In this document: piece by piece, positions 1-11,984 of the stretch
Layout: the number at the start of each line of letters is the position of its first letter
Numbering within the stretch: the first letter of the stretch is position 1
Origin: Atriophallophorus winterbourni
Taxonomy: Eukaryota; Platyhelminthes; Trematoda; Plagiorchiida; Microphallidae
DNA: 64,000 bases
Direction: 5' to 3'
Assembly (NCBI GenBank): GCA_013407085.1
Contig: JACCGJ010013103.1
Coordinates: forward strand, 1-64,000
Made by a program: the position numbers and the translations under genes
The notes under the pieces: generated by a model
What the model saw: the letters and a program-made list of their open reading frames with translations, nothing else
The model's database searches: none
Told to the model about the DNA's origin: nothing

Positions 1-1938
1 ACATATGTTGCTTTGCTGAACTAGTCGGGCAAATAAACCTACTAAAATTCGCCAATCTGTAGAACAGTTCATAAAGGTTTAATTGCGATCGGTCAACGGT
101 GGACCGTAACCCAGGTCGTTAAGACGTAAGACTAAAATGGTGAACTCAGAACTCATAAAGGTTTATTGCAAAAAAGCAGTAAGCCTAACAATAAACAAAG
201 GATTACAAGGTTTATAGAATAAAAATATTAAATAACTCAAAATTCAATATGGACAGTCACATACCGCATGGTTCGTCATAACCTCAACTGATTATGAGCG
301 TGTGATGCAATAAGTTCCGAGTGAAATGAATTCTTGCCGAGAAAATAAAACGACGAATTTCAAATCAAGAATGTGGAATGATTAAAGTCTTTAAATGTGT
401 TCGAGTATTTGTAAGGCCATTGGGCTTAAGGCAAGTGTTTAAGGGAATGGTTTTCAGTATGCAAGATATTGAATGTCAACATGAGGTCACTACGTATCCA
501 TCGTTGGGTAAAATCGTGTCAATTCAGTTTATACATTAGCTATTTGAAAGGCTAATTTCTGTACCCGGACACCAACTTTGTCGCACGATGATAAATCTTG
601 TCAAGTGTTTTGATATCTTTCCTCATCCGTGGTGCCCAGGCTAGGATAGAATATTACATAGCAGGACCTATATGCATGTGAATTAGTTAGGTAGGGTTTC
701 GGGCGTGAAAATCCTAAATATGCTTTTTAGAAGACTCAATATACGGCAAGATTTATTGTACACTATCCGGCAATGATGTTGATGCTTAAGGTTAAAGGAC
801 ACCCAGATACCGATATCGTTTCCTGAGGCGGTCCAGACGAGATCTGCCGTGGCAAGCTGATACGTGTTGTGCAGCGATATTCCAAGCCCCGCATTTGACA
901 TTTAGCAGAGCTGAATGGTAACTCATTTGACTGGGACCAACTAAATAAGTTTCACAAATTCCGTTTTATTGCCATACAATCAATAACATATTTGATACGT
1001 TTCCATATTTTATTATGATCGGCAAATAGTATCAAGTTGCATGCAATATCCTGTAATATATCGTTCATATACACAGAAGAGGTACAAGCACCGATCCTTT
1101 CGGAACTCCACTCGTGACGTCTATGTTTCTAGATAAGGTGCTGCCAACGCGAACTTGGACGTGTCTTTCAGTAAGACAGTCCTGTATCCAATTCAGCAAC
1201 ATTCCCGTTATTCATTATGCTTCGAGCTTTCAATAAAGATGTCATAGTTGACTTGTCGAAAGTTATATATATATATATCGATGTAGCAAGGATGTACAGC
1301 CTCAACTTCTTCTAGTGCTTTGGTCCAATCTTCGAACGTGGTAAAAAGTTAAGATAAACAGCAACGATTTTTAGATCAGCAAACTTCAATATGATATTTT
1401 AATTCGTTTCATCTGTTAATTATCCACAACGATTTGTAAGTATTTTATGCTATTTTGCACAGATCTACTCGAGAACCAATCCTGTACAACTATGCTCATT
1501 TGATATTTTAATTGACTTTACGATCAAATTAACATGCACATATTTAATCACATTAATTTTGCCGATTGAGTGTTAACAAAACAAAATAATCAGATTGAAT
1601 GGAAGAGAACAAGAAATATTGAAGAACAAAAAATGAGTCAGTTGAATGCCAACCGTTGAAAATAAAATAAAAACTCAATCTATGTATTTGCCTTCTAGAG
1701 AATAAAATGCCACTTGGATTTGTCTCTGGTACGACAGAACATGTGATCAAATTATGATTGACCAGTGTTGCATTAATAAATTAACTGACATTGATGAACG
1801 CATTTTGCAGGCAGTATGACGCCTAAATACGAGAAAAACTCCTGGATCGAAATGAATCACACCAACCAAATACTTCACAAAACAGTCGATTACATCATTC
1901 CGTATATGAACGTTCATTTATTACGGGATTGAATTTCG
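1..1938. other. AT-rich non-coding stretch
   Basis: No supported gene. Reading frames are short and have no recognisable motifs on either strand. A short TA run lies at 1264-1279. The base composition suggests intron or intergenic DNA of an animal genome. Confidence 0.5.
1264..1279. repeat. TA dinucleotide run
   Basis: About eight TA units in AT-rich DNA. Simple microsatellite with no visible function. Confidence 0.8.
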
Positions 1939-2010
1939 GCCAGCTAAGCAGGTCAGATAGGTTGAGCGACCACAGCAGATGTTGCTGCCTCCTTCGCAAC
2001 TAGCATACTG
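1939..2010 (+). repeat. 70-bp dispersed repeat, copy 1
   Basis: By eye it aligns with 2357-2428, at roughly three-quarters identity. The shared core includes GATGTTGCTG followed by a CTCCTTC block. The two copies lie 418 bp apart in the same orientation and flank a tRNA-like segment at 2060-2180. They are probably diverged pieces of one short interspersed repeat family. Confidence 0.45.
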
Positions 2011-2059
2011 CGCTACTATAATGTGCCAGTCTAAAGAAAAATTCATGAACGCCTAATCC

Positions 2060-2180
2060 TGATCGCTCAACCGGGGGACGGTCGCTCAGGCCGTAAAGAG
2101 TGATACTACAATGCTGATCGTTCTGGGTTCGAATTCAACATGCGACAGAATATGCAATGCTGATGAGCTCAAATAATAGT
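2060..2180 (+). repeat. Candidate tRNA-derived SINE relic
   Basis: The segment holds CGCTCAGGCC-type sequence resembling a polymerase III A box. About 50 bp later comes GGTTCGAATTC, close to the tRNA B-box consensus GGTTCGANTCC. It does not fold into a clean tRNA by eye, and no A-rich tail or target duplication is evident. A decayed tRNA-derived SINE is the best guess; a chance B box remains possible. Confidence 0.25.
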
Positions 2181-2356
2181 GAAACTCGAGTCCAGTCGTT
2201 ACAATGTGGACCGTTGTGATAAACTTTGTAAATATTTTGAAGGACGTTTTACTGATTAGTAGTCGCAAAACATAAAAAACGAACGCTCCAAACAAACTGG
2301 AACAACAATGTCCATCAACATTAATCGGTGTTGCCTTACATTGTATCTGATGGAAA

Positions 2357-2428
2357 GGCCAGACAAGGAGATCAGATCGGTTGTGCGACCAAAAAAGATG
2401 TTGCTGTCTCCTTCTTAACTGGAGGATT
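2357..2428 (+). repeat. 70-bp dispersed repeat, copy 2
   Basis: Partner of 1939-2010, same orientation, sharing GATGTTGCTG and a downstream CTCCTTC block. The right side continues into GCTCAGGCC, which also occurs in the tRNA-like segment at 2060-2180. This suggests all three belong to one composite repeat family. Confidence 0.45.
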
Positions 2429-5317
2429 GCTCAGGCCATTAGAAATTTCGGACGAAAAATATCAGTTATAGTATATTTTTCCCAGGAAAAGCAATAGATC
2501 TAACCCATAAATACACTGAACTGTGGAAATATCTTCATGAGTCAACTTAGAGTAAATTATCTAGAAATGGAATGTTGTTAATTATTTCGAATTTGAATTT
2601 AACTGAGTTCTGACAAAACATGCGTCGGCATCGTTTTTTTAATTATCAGCTTAGCTGTACGTTCGATTTCTTTTGTGACTTGGAGAGTAATATTTAATCA
2701 AACTGTTGTTAACGATGTGCTGGAAAAGCTGAAAATCGACGTTCCTAAATTGCAAGGGACCAGCATAGTAGCCATCTGTTTGTTGCATGAAAGACCACGT
2801 ATTTTTGGAACGTAATCACACAACTACTCCTCTTAATGTGCCAAATATAAAATATTGTTGAATATATTGGGTGTTTCGAAGAAGTTCAATGTGACCTGCG
2901 CATTCCCACGAGAATATTTGTTAGGCAAAGATATAAAGTTGTTTCACCCATTAATAAATTCCGACATGGTTTAGTTTGCGGTTGTTATGAAACTTTTCAC
3001 TTGAACAAATTGTGCTTTACAGTTTGACAACCTAGGAAATGGATTTGCACATAAAATTGGTTAGGACGGCCGAAAATGATATATCATTTAACAAACTTTC
3101 GACTGCAGAATATTGGAAATCTAAACAGCACATTTAACCTCCAAATTCTCATTTATAAGTCAGTTCAATATAAGGCATTTTTGAGAATATTAAGAAGATT
3201 GTTGCTAGTGACGTTCACCATTTTAGAGAACGTCTACATATATTTTACAATGCACACACACTTTGAGTTACGCAAATTGTTACATCTACTGGTTCCTGGA
3301 TAATGGCCCATCAACTCTAAACAAGATGTTTCTACTAACCAGCTAATTTGTATTTTGTCCAATTATCTGCAAGCGACCGCGAGAAGCTTCAATTACTGTA
3401 GCATTATGCATTGGTTATCATGGTCAAACGTTAAGACATATAAAAGTAATAGGATATCCATCGGCTACGGCTCAAGTTCAGTTATCAAGTGTTATAATAG
3501 GCACCAGTGTCTTGTCCTAAATCCGTAATGTGCGATGAAAATAAGCTTGTTTTGTTCTAAATTTGTGATGCGGTCATCAGCTTCAATTCTCTTGAGAAAT
3601 TTAGAAACTACTGGCAACACTCTGACTGGTTTGTTATTGGACACATCGCATCGGTTACCGCCATTGTATATAATAGTGAATAATCCACATTCTCAGTCAG
3701 TAAACACCTTGCTAAAAATCAGTGACATGTTAAAATGATCAGAGATTAGTGTGATTAGTACATTTGCGTATCGATTTAGGAGGAATGGTGTTATTTTGTC
3801 TGCATACGGCGATTTATTTATATAACACATGTAACCTCACCAAAACACTAGCGGGTTTAAAGGTGATTTCGGGTATGGTGTTAATCTTTGATATGAATGT
3901 AGGCATTATATAATATAAGTGTTCGTTTGCGATTGCAACAACAGTGAATGTAGTTCCAATCGTAGTAACCGAGGTGAAAACGCGTGGCTTTACATAGGCC
4001 TTCTTTGTAACGATCTGGAAGAGATAAATAATGATTTGATAGGATTTACAGGATTTCGTTGTTGCCTATATTTCAGATCTATTACTGTGACGTTTCATGA
4101 ACTAAACATACCAGCTGTATTATTTTCGCCTAGACCGCCCGTTTCATAGTTTATTATCTAAGCCACGGGTTTAGCATGCATGTGATGGGAAAACATTTAC
4201 AACAAAACAAATTAATTTAAAAAAAAGTAATGTTCAATATCAACATTCTGTAGAAAAAACGTCATGTCTCCAAAATTCTGTTTCGTATATTGGTCGAACG
4301 CTTAACAGAACGGGAAATGGAAATTAGGAATTTCAAAGCTACAGTATTGGTATGAAGCCTTTTACAAATCCTACCATTTTTCCGGTCGCGTCAAAGGGCA
4401 ATTAACTTAGCTTTTATTTTCGCACCCCATCTGCCATGATGCAAACAAAAAGGCATGGAAATTTATTTAGTGGCGAATCACAAACGCAATGTCGCATCAC
4501 CACCACTGGCCACTTGTGTGTTTTTATGGGGAAAAGGTTTGCTAGGTGTAGATCCATCGCGTCCTCGGGTTCTGCCATGATCTTGTTCATGTAGGCTCTC
4601 CTTACCCAAGCGAGACTTGTGTATTTTGTCCTCAAACAATGACATTTTGCGCCATCTAAACGATTCTAATTCGAAACATTATTCCAGTTTATCCGGGGTT
4701 ATCAATACAAATGGTTACATATACAAATACCAATAAATACCCAAACGAACGTCTCCACCAAATCACGTGATTGTCATGCCGACTATATGTCGCTTCCATC
4801 TCAACTGTTTCTGTGTCATGTAAACCAGTCATACAATTTCTTTGAACTGATCTGGTGTCAGGAGAACCAGGCTTGCTCTACATCTGGTTCGAATTAGCGT
4901 CGCGAAATTCAGCCCCAAAATTACTGTGAGCTAATTCAGTTTCATGTAATCTGATGTAAAACGTTCCTGACCGATCAGGGTATCATAATCATGAAAAAAG
5001 AAAGTTTGTAATGAATCGGTGTGTGCAGTTTATTGGTAATGTTTCGCTTCTGACACCGAAGCTGTGTCAGACCAAGGGTGTCAATTCGAACAGGGATAAG
5101 GCTTGCACTCCATTTACCTGACCAATCCTGAGTTGACTATAAACTGCACAGGCCATGATGGTTGCTGCGCTCGTTAAGATAGACAAGCGCGATCAATATC
5201 AGCTGACGCACCACCACCAACCTTACAAGCCGTATAATCCCTCAGTTGGTTGGTGTTGGCAGCTGTGAATGGCTTCTGCTGCCAGATTAGCTCAATTACG
5301 TCATCGATGCGCACACT
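2429..5317. other. AT-rich non-coding stretch
   Basis: No gene supported. A 55-codon minus frame at 4478-4645 begins with ATG and contains a good donor-like site (GGGTAAGG), but it has no recognisable domain. Two GGTTCGAATT-like B-box words occur, near 4892 (+) and near 5077 (-), possibly decayed SINE pieces. Otherwise nothing stands out. Confidence 0.4.
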
Positions 5318-5872
5318 ATGGCTAACTCACAGTAATAATTATCCGCTGCAGACCTTGATATTTGTTTGTAAAGATATCAGCCTGCATAGTTACCAGTTTT
5401 GCTATCTTAACGGCCGCAGCGTGGAGACGTTCCATGTATGATTTTAGCAATCACGTGATCACTTCTGCGCTATCCAGATCAGCGCTGTGACCTGTGTCCA
5501 GCACATGTTTAGCTAGTGCTGAGTCTCTCATCAGTGATTGATATTCACTAGAATTACGCGGCTGTATACCGATTCGATTTTTGTGTTCACTTATCCTAGA
5601 ACTGAGATCTAGGGATGTTTGCCCGATATATAATCCCGAGCAGACCATGCAGTTAATTTTATATACGCAATTCTTCGCGCAATATGACGGTGATTTACGC
5701 GAAAGATCCGTTAATATAGATAGTAGTGTAAGTTACTCTTATACATTTGTTTTTCGAAATTCGACTTATCCACGCTGGCGGTTTCTTGAGGTAAGGTATA
5801 GAAAGTGCTGCACGCCAAAGGTTTTTTCGCTTTTCCTTATGGGCTTGCTTTATGTCGCCGGCAACGCTGCAT
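5318..5872 (-). pseudogene. Penelope-like element fragment, GIY-YIG endonuclease
   Basis: On the minus strand, the segment from 5872 to 5735 reads as the linker that follows the reverse transcriptase of Penelope-like elements (SIPYLKKPP...). After a frameshift near 5735, a second frame reads NCVYKINC then CSGLYIGQTS, RISEHKNRIG and KHVLDTGHS. Known: Penelope-like elements end in a GIY-YIG nuclease of exactly this plan, thought to nick the target before reverse transcription. GLYIGQT carries the GIY-YIG signature, with L for I. A TGA at 5448-5450 interrupts the C-terminus, and faint homology continues to about 5320. The RT half is missing because a CR1-like element begins directly upstream, at about 5876. 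Confidence 0.75.
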
Positions 5873-5881
5873 AAGTGTTGA

Positions 5882-6376
5882 AAATGTAGAAAAGCGATTT
5901 CGCACCTCGAATTTAATTATCAGGCGGATCGGGATGCATTCCTGGCTAGGGCTGAGTATATCGCAAACTCAACGCTAGATAAACTTCAGGTGAGGCCGGA
6001 CAACCCTCCGTCTCGGATTCGGCAAAATTCTTCTGATTCCAATAGGCGAAACTTAGCAATGAGAACATCGGTCATTCTTAACCCGGATGCAGCGCAAAAC
6101 GCTATTCTGTCACAGACGGGCGTACCGAACAGCACTTTGCCACTAGTCTTGTTGTCCGGCCCAGATGACGTTGATTGTCTTAGCGCAATTGACGATGGCA
6201 CCCGAGACGATGACTCCAGTAGTTGCTTCTCTTCTATGGATGCGGTCTCAATTGTCAGGCAACGGTCCGTTACGTTAACGCAAGAGGCTGCCGAAACTGA
6301 TGCTCCTGCTCTAAGTAGCACGACAAAAAACGTGCAGCTCCCTCGGGTGCTTCGACCGAGGGCCAAACAGGACTAG
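5882..6376 (+). pseudogene. ORF1 C-terminal fragment of family A element
   Basis: Open from 5882 (after TGA at 5879) to TAG at 6374. The first residues (LEFNYQADRDAFLARAE) parallel the segment LVEFINQQDRDTVLSK in ORF1 of the family E copy at 62.1-62.5 kb. This supports the C-terminal part of an RNA-binding ORF1 product. The remaining ~120 residues are rich in S, D, R and P and look disordered. No zinc finger is present; that part is expected upstream and is lost to 5' truncation. ORF2 follows 31 bp later in another frame, the usual CR1 arrangement. Confidence 0.5.
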
Positions 6377-6407
6377 TTTCAGAAGCACGAATAACCAGTG
6401 CCCAAGT

Positions 6408-9185
6408 ATGTATGCTAATGTATGCAGCATCAGGAATAAGTGGGCTGAACTTTCTCTCTGCGTGGCTCAGTTACACCCAAGGGCTATTGCGCTTTCTGAG
6501 ACCTGGCTGTCTGCGATTGATGAGGTGCCGGTAAACATCAGTGAACAGTATCTCGTCATAAGATGCGATAGGCCGGGCGATAAGAGAGGCGGTGGCGTTG
6601 CACTGCTCTTGGAGTATGGTTTGCACAACATGGGTACAGGGATATCTCTAGCCATTGAAAACGTCCAAGTTGTTACGAGTATCCTGACTTGCTACAAGTC
6701 ATCGCTCGCAATTGCTTGTGTCTACGTCACTCCCAGTGCATCCATACAGGAGTTTACACAGCTTATTGAGACACTCGACGGTTTGTTTCACTCAGCTCAC
6801 AGTGTACTTATCTTGGGTGATTTCAACCTCCCAGACATAGATTGGCCTGTCCCCACTGGTCTAGTCACCCAGCAATCTGACACCTTTCTCGAATGGCTCC
6901 ATAATCATGCGCTGCACCAGCATGTCAATGATCCTACAAGGTTTCGCCAGGGATGCACTCCATCCACTCTTGACTTGGTATTGTCGTCCCAGCTAGAAGC
7001 CATTAGTCATTTAAAGTACCTACCGCCGCTCGGCAAAAGTGATCACGTAATGATAAGCTTCGAAGCGATATTGCGTTTTCGCAAACCTTTCTCTCGTCCT
7101 AGACGCAATTTTAGGCGTGTAGACTGGGGTTTACTCTTGCAGACTTCAAAATCTTCCCTTCAGTTATCTAGCGATTCAAATGTAAATGAAAACTGGGATA
7201 GAATTTCTAAGTATCTAAACGAGTTACAAGACAAGCACGCTCCGCTGCAGTGTGTGATAAGGCATCGAAGGCCACCCTGGTGGTCTCCTCGAGTCCGTAG
7301 GTCTACCCGTAAACGGGATCGTCTATGGCGGCAATATAAGCTATCCCTTACTTCTGGTTCTTGGGCCCGCTACAAAACCGCTCGGAATGCCTGCGTTAAA
7401 TTACAACGTGTGCTCAAACAGCATTTTGAGTTATCTCTAGCTAGGGATGCTAAATCCAACCCGAAAAGGTTTTATAGCTACGCACAGTCAAAAGGAAAAA
7501 CTAGGGAAAACATAGTGGATTTGAAACTGGAGGACGGAAAAGTTGCCGATACCGACCTGTCTAAGGCGACTGCCTTCTCAGGGTTTTTCAGTAGCGTTCA
7601 ACGACGGGATAATTCTTCAAACGCACCGTCAGGTCTGCTTAACCTGACACCTGGTGTCCATGTATTAGATGAGTTGTCCTTCAATGAGGCTGAGGTGTTT
7701 GACGCACTTATCCATGTTCGGGTCAACAAAATTGAGGGACCGGACGGCATCCACTCAATTATGATCAAACATCTTGCCTCAGTGCTTGCCGAACCGTTTT
7801 GCCAGCTCTGTAATTCATGCCTGCAACTAGGAGTTGTTCCCAGTAAGTGGAGGGAAGCCATAGTCGTGCCAATACACAAAAGTGGTTGCAGGTCAACTGT
7901 TGGTAACTATAGACCGGTCAGCCTGACCAGCACCGTCTCGAAAGTAATGGAAAAACTGCTGCGTGATTAAATCTGTCAGCATCGTTGTCGACATTCTCTG
8001 TTGAGTGTAACTCAGCATGGATTTTTTAAGGGTAGATCCTGTCTGACTAACCTCCTTAGCTTTCTCAATACTTCCACTAAAAGGATGGATGAAGGGAAGC
8101 CTATCGAAGCCCTCTACCTAGAATTCAGCAAGGCTTTCGATTCCGTAAATCACCGCCTTCTAGAGATTAAGCTCGCAGCCAAAGGCATACGGGGTAGTCT
8201 ACTTGCTTGGATAAAGGCCTTCCTTACAGGTAGGACATTCCGAGTGAGAGTAGGATCTACGCTGTCGAATCAAACCGACGTGATCAGTGGAGTACCCCAA
8301 GGTTCGGTACTTGGTCCTCTTCTATTCCTGATTTTCATCGATAACTTGTCCTCTGAATTGAAGTGCCCATGCTTCATTTTCGCGGATGATGTGAAATTCA
8401 TCGGATCAACGGATAAAGATACCTTGATGCACGACCTTGAGCGGGTCATAAACTGGTCATACCAGTGGGATCTCCCACTGAACCTAAATAAGAGCCAACT
8501 CTTGTCAACACTGGTTGATGAGATTTCGGTCCAGGTGGCGGGGAATTCCCTCAGTGTTACCGCCACACAGTGTGTTAAGGATTTGTGTGTACTGGTTAGG
8601 GCTGACTTGAAATGGGAGGACCAATGTGCCACTGCGGCTCAGCGTGCACGCAAGGTACTTTTTCGGCTGAAATCAGTGCTATCGAGCAGAAGACCCGATG
8701 TATTCCTGCCACTGTACAAGGCATTAGTTCGGCCGCATCTCGAATACTGTGTTCAGGCGTGGTGTCCTCACTACAAAAAGGACATCCTTCGACTTGAAAG
8801 CGCTTAGCGCCTGGCAACTCGCATGATTGAAGGTCAGCGAGGGAAACCGTACGCTGTGCGCCTAATGTCTCTCGATCTTTTCTCCCTTAGGCGCCGTCGT
8901 TTAAGAGGTGACTTAATAGAAACCTTTAAGATCTTGAAGGGTTTGAGTGGCGTGCAAATGAACGACTTCTTTACCTTAAGCCCCGAGCTGGGCACCCATG
9001 GCCACTCATTAAAAATTGCTAAGAAACGATGTCGGCTAGAATCCAGGAAACACTTTTTCAGCCTTAGGGTTGTTAAATTCTAGAACATTCTTTCAGAAGA
9101 ACGTATATCCTGCAGTACAGTGTCTAGTTTTAAGCAGGGTTTGGACCGCAATTGGGGTAAGTTGTTTCCTGAATACTCTTCTTAA
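6408..9185 (+). pseudogene. ORF2 (endonuclease-reverse transcriptase), family A, three stops
   Basis: About 925 codons stay in a single frame from ATG 6408 to TAA 9183, broken only by TAA 7968-7970, TAG 8805-8807 and TAG 9081-9083. Endonuclease residues are all visible: N in YANVCSIRNKW, E in SETW, GDFN, STLDLVLS and KSDH. The reverse transcriptase shows motif A FSKAFDSVNH, motif B GVPQGSVLGP and the catalytic FADD. The C-terminal HLEYCVQAW and LRRRRLRGDLIETF blocks are typical of CR1-like proteins. Family A copy J has CAG and TGG at the last two stop positions, so those are simple point decay (Q to stop, W to stop). The lack of frameshifts suggests a fairly young copy. The start was chosen because the endonuclease begins immediately after it. 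Confidence 0.88.
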
Positions 9186-9555
9186 TTGCTATACAAGCTT
9201 AGGTTTTCATCTTTTAGCGTTATCCCGTAAATAAAGTGAGGGCTAGAGTTCTCTGTGTTTTTTATTTATTATACACGATGCTACTTCAGCTGACCTCTCA
9301 CCGTGCTGGTGGAGAGAAACTGCTTTTTCTTTTTCCAGCATCGGCTATAACGCGGTGCTTCCTCAATTCAACCCGGATAATCTCTTGGCTTCGCGATCGG
9401 CGAAGATTTCAAATAGACAAAAAGAATAAACGTTTTGGCAGTGGTGGGTGCTTCTCTGCAGCTTTCCACCGAAAGAAATTCTGGACGCTCGATTGGCTTG
9501 TTAGCCACATACTGTCCTGTGCAAACTGAACTGTACTGAACTGAACTGTTCTGTA
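9186..9555 (+). repeat. 3' UTR and tandem tail of copy A
   Basis: Runs from the ORF2 stop to a tail of repeated CTGAA units near 9528-9550. The last ~80 bp contain CTCGATTGGCT, AGCCACATA and GTCCTGTGCAAAC just before the tail. The same terminal block is found at the 3' ends of families A, E and F throughout the window. It may be the RNA end recognised by the element's reverse transcriptase. Confidence 0.75.
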
Positions 9556-9757
9556 CTTTGACTTATTCAAGCTTACAATTTCATACATCATTCACATAAA
9601 ACACAAGACATTTTGATGAAACCTTTTGTCCAAGCTTGTTGCCTACATTCAGATCACCTCAAATCAGTGTGGCGTAATTTGCTATCTAAATCGAAGCATA
9701 GAGTTTCGTCTCATTGCTCTTGTATAACGAATTTGTTGAATAACGTCGGATGAATTA

Positions 9758-10140
9758 ATGAAATTGTTGGAAGAGTGTTATTGTATTCACGTTTGTTACA
9801 TAGAACATTCGGATGATTTTTTCAGAGTCAGTCACAATTTGCTTTCTGCAAAAGTGATCCGTTCATTAAAGTGTTATTCGCTGCTATCATGGTTGTATGA
9901 CTACATGTCAGATTTGCAGGAACAAGTTAGACTAAATAGAGATTTATCTACAACGCTCAAAGATACCATATTCTACAAGGATCTGTGTTTAGCCTTTTAA
10001 TATAAACGATTTAACGACCCCATTTAAACGCAAACGGTCTTGTTCGCAATTGATATGCAAATTTGCATGCGAATCAGTTTTGCAGATGACAGCGAGAAAC
10101 TGCAAATGGATTTTGGTAACGTGTCAGATTGAGCTAAATA
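9758..10140 (+). pseudogene. Decayed reverse transcriptase scrap
   Basis: An 80-codon frame (9758-10000) reads LLSWLYDYMSDLQEQVRLN, which resembles the segment between RT motifs A and B of Jockey/CR1 proteins. About 35 codons after its stop, another frame reads ISFADDSEKLQMD, matching the catalytic FADD region. Several stops and shifts lie between. It is a small, old non-LTR relic unrelated in detail to copy A next door. Confidence 0.55.
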
Positions 10141-11984
10141 ATTCACAGTAACAATAGATTAAAAATATAGTGAATACCTAAAAACAACGAAAATGTTTTG
10201 TCAAAATGAGCAGTCACTTATTTGTCGAGGTGCCCGGTTGGACTTGTGTGTGTTATATAAACACTGATCATCAGTTTTGTACCACGGTGGTATACGCGTT
10301 ACAGCGAAGCCACTTCATGTATCAGTATGAATAAAAGAATGCTTCCACGGAGGAAAACATATACCAAACGCTTGTGATCCTAAAAACATGATTGGAAAAG
10401 GGTATATTTATGTCGAAACCTTCCACAAGACTAAACTTTGCGCCTCAGTGTGTTACGAGATTTGTATTGAATCGTGTACGTAAATTTTAAATAACTAACA
10501 CTCGAATAAATACTACTGGCATCAAGTAATGAAGAAACTCGATTATCCGATCACGCTTTCTGTGTTAACAAACAACCACAGATATATTGTTCAAAAATCG
10601 AATTCAATAATGTATTAGTACGCATTTCAACGTGATCTGTGGGACGAGAGAAGTATCCAGAAGCAAGAATACCGTCAAGATTTATCACACTTCCAAACAA
10701 CAAGACAAAATGTGTGTATTCAGGACAAATATTTGATGAAATAGTGTTTAGCATTCAAACGTTTTGTAGCTAAATTGATTGGGAAGGTTTGCATGGCGGA
10801 TGAGTTTTGTCAATTGAACACTTTTATCATCACGTTCCAGTGCACATTTCGGACGAGATTTGTGAAGTTATGGGCGACCACCAAATGCATCAGCCATGCC
10901 GGAGTGTACCAGTCGACATCGCGTGTAATAAGTCGAAGTTCTAGTTCGGATGTTGTCCTTGTTTTGCACGATGCTCCGATTGGAAACATTCCAAGCACCA
11001 CGAGGATCTTTGGTTGTGAAACGGTTAGAAAATGGCGTATAGTGTCACGTTTATGTGTTGGTGGAAACATTACATCGCAATGACATGAAAAATTTCATAT
11101 TAAACTTGAATCTGTAGGAAATCATCATTTCAAATTTCGGTTAATTTGAGTTAAGAATGGAGTGGAAATTTATCACAAATAACATGCGAAAATAAAGACC
11201 AGCTCGCGGCCGCACGCTTTTTTCATGCAATTGATTAACTAGATTTAAACACAGTGGTGTATTGTTTGAAACAAGTTTAGTTTGAGTAGAAATTAATGTC
11301 TACCAAGTATCTGATACATTTTCATGAACGCGTTTGATGTACATAATGGATTGACATTGACTTAATGTTCACACTCGGAAATAATTAGAGAATGCTCCAT
11401 CAGTCATCGCCGAGTTTTAGACCAATCCGAATCTCCGGAAGATAATAGAAAATTCTTCCCACTGCTGAAACAATTTCAGTTTACGATTATCTGCAAGTAA
11501 CACCTCAGTGTTGCGTTCAAATTATATGGTAAGCGCAATAAGGAAACCCTCATGCATTTGCTATCAAAATACTTATCAAATTTCGCCGTCAACATAGATA
11601 GACACCAAAATGTCGAAGGCAACTTCATGTCCCATGTGCATTGGATTAAATGCGGATTTGTTGTTGTTGGTCTTCTTAGGTCAATGTTGACCATAGATGT
11701 ACATCACAATCGCATGAATTTTCATGTTATACAGCTTGTGGAATGAGTAACCAATCCGATTCGGGAGGAACAATGCCTTCTTTATATCATTAATAACAGC
11801 GTATAATGGCTTGCGCTGTTTTCGACACTTTTCTTGAAGTTGTCTCAAGGAGAATATCATGTCAACTGTTCACGTTCCCTCGCGTCACATCGAGATTCGG
11901 AGTAAATTCTATCGGCTAAAATTTACATCCGGATCTGTGAGACTATAGCAAACAATTTGCCTACAACATTTAGAATGGAAAATC
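10141..11984. other. AT-rich non-coding stretch
   Basis: No gene supported. Overlapping frames near 10775-11083 on both strands (up to 102 codons) show no domain that I recognise. Confidence 0.4.

Larger units (their letters stand above)
5876..9555 (+). mobile_element. CR1-like non-LTR retrotransposon, family A, copy A
   Basis: A 5'-truncated but long copy containing the end of ORF1, ORF2 with APE endonuclease and reverse transcriptase, a 3' UTR, and a tail of CTGAACTG-type short repeats. Related family A copies in this window are B (28.0-34.7 kb), C (34.7-35.6 kb) and J (55.0-56.4 kb, -). The 5' end abuts a Penelope fragment, and no target duplication could be recognised. Known: CR1/Jockey elements transpose by target-primed reverse transcription and are commonly 5'-truncated. 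Confidence 0.85.

Noticed and set aside
4478..4645. 55-codon minus ORF with ATG and a donor-like site, hydrophilic RGRDGS content
   Set aside because: Too short, no domain, no acceptor partner; kept only as a note.
5986..6376. Long antisense frames under family A ORFs (for example minus 5986-6366, 7598-7879, 8270-8632)
   Set aside because: They lie opposite well-supported retrotransposon frames, have no motifs, and arise from codon bias of the sense strand.
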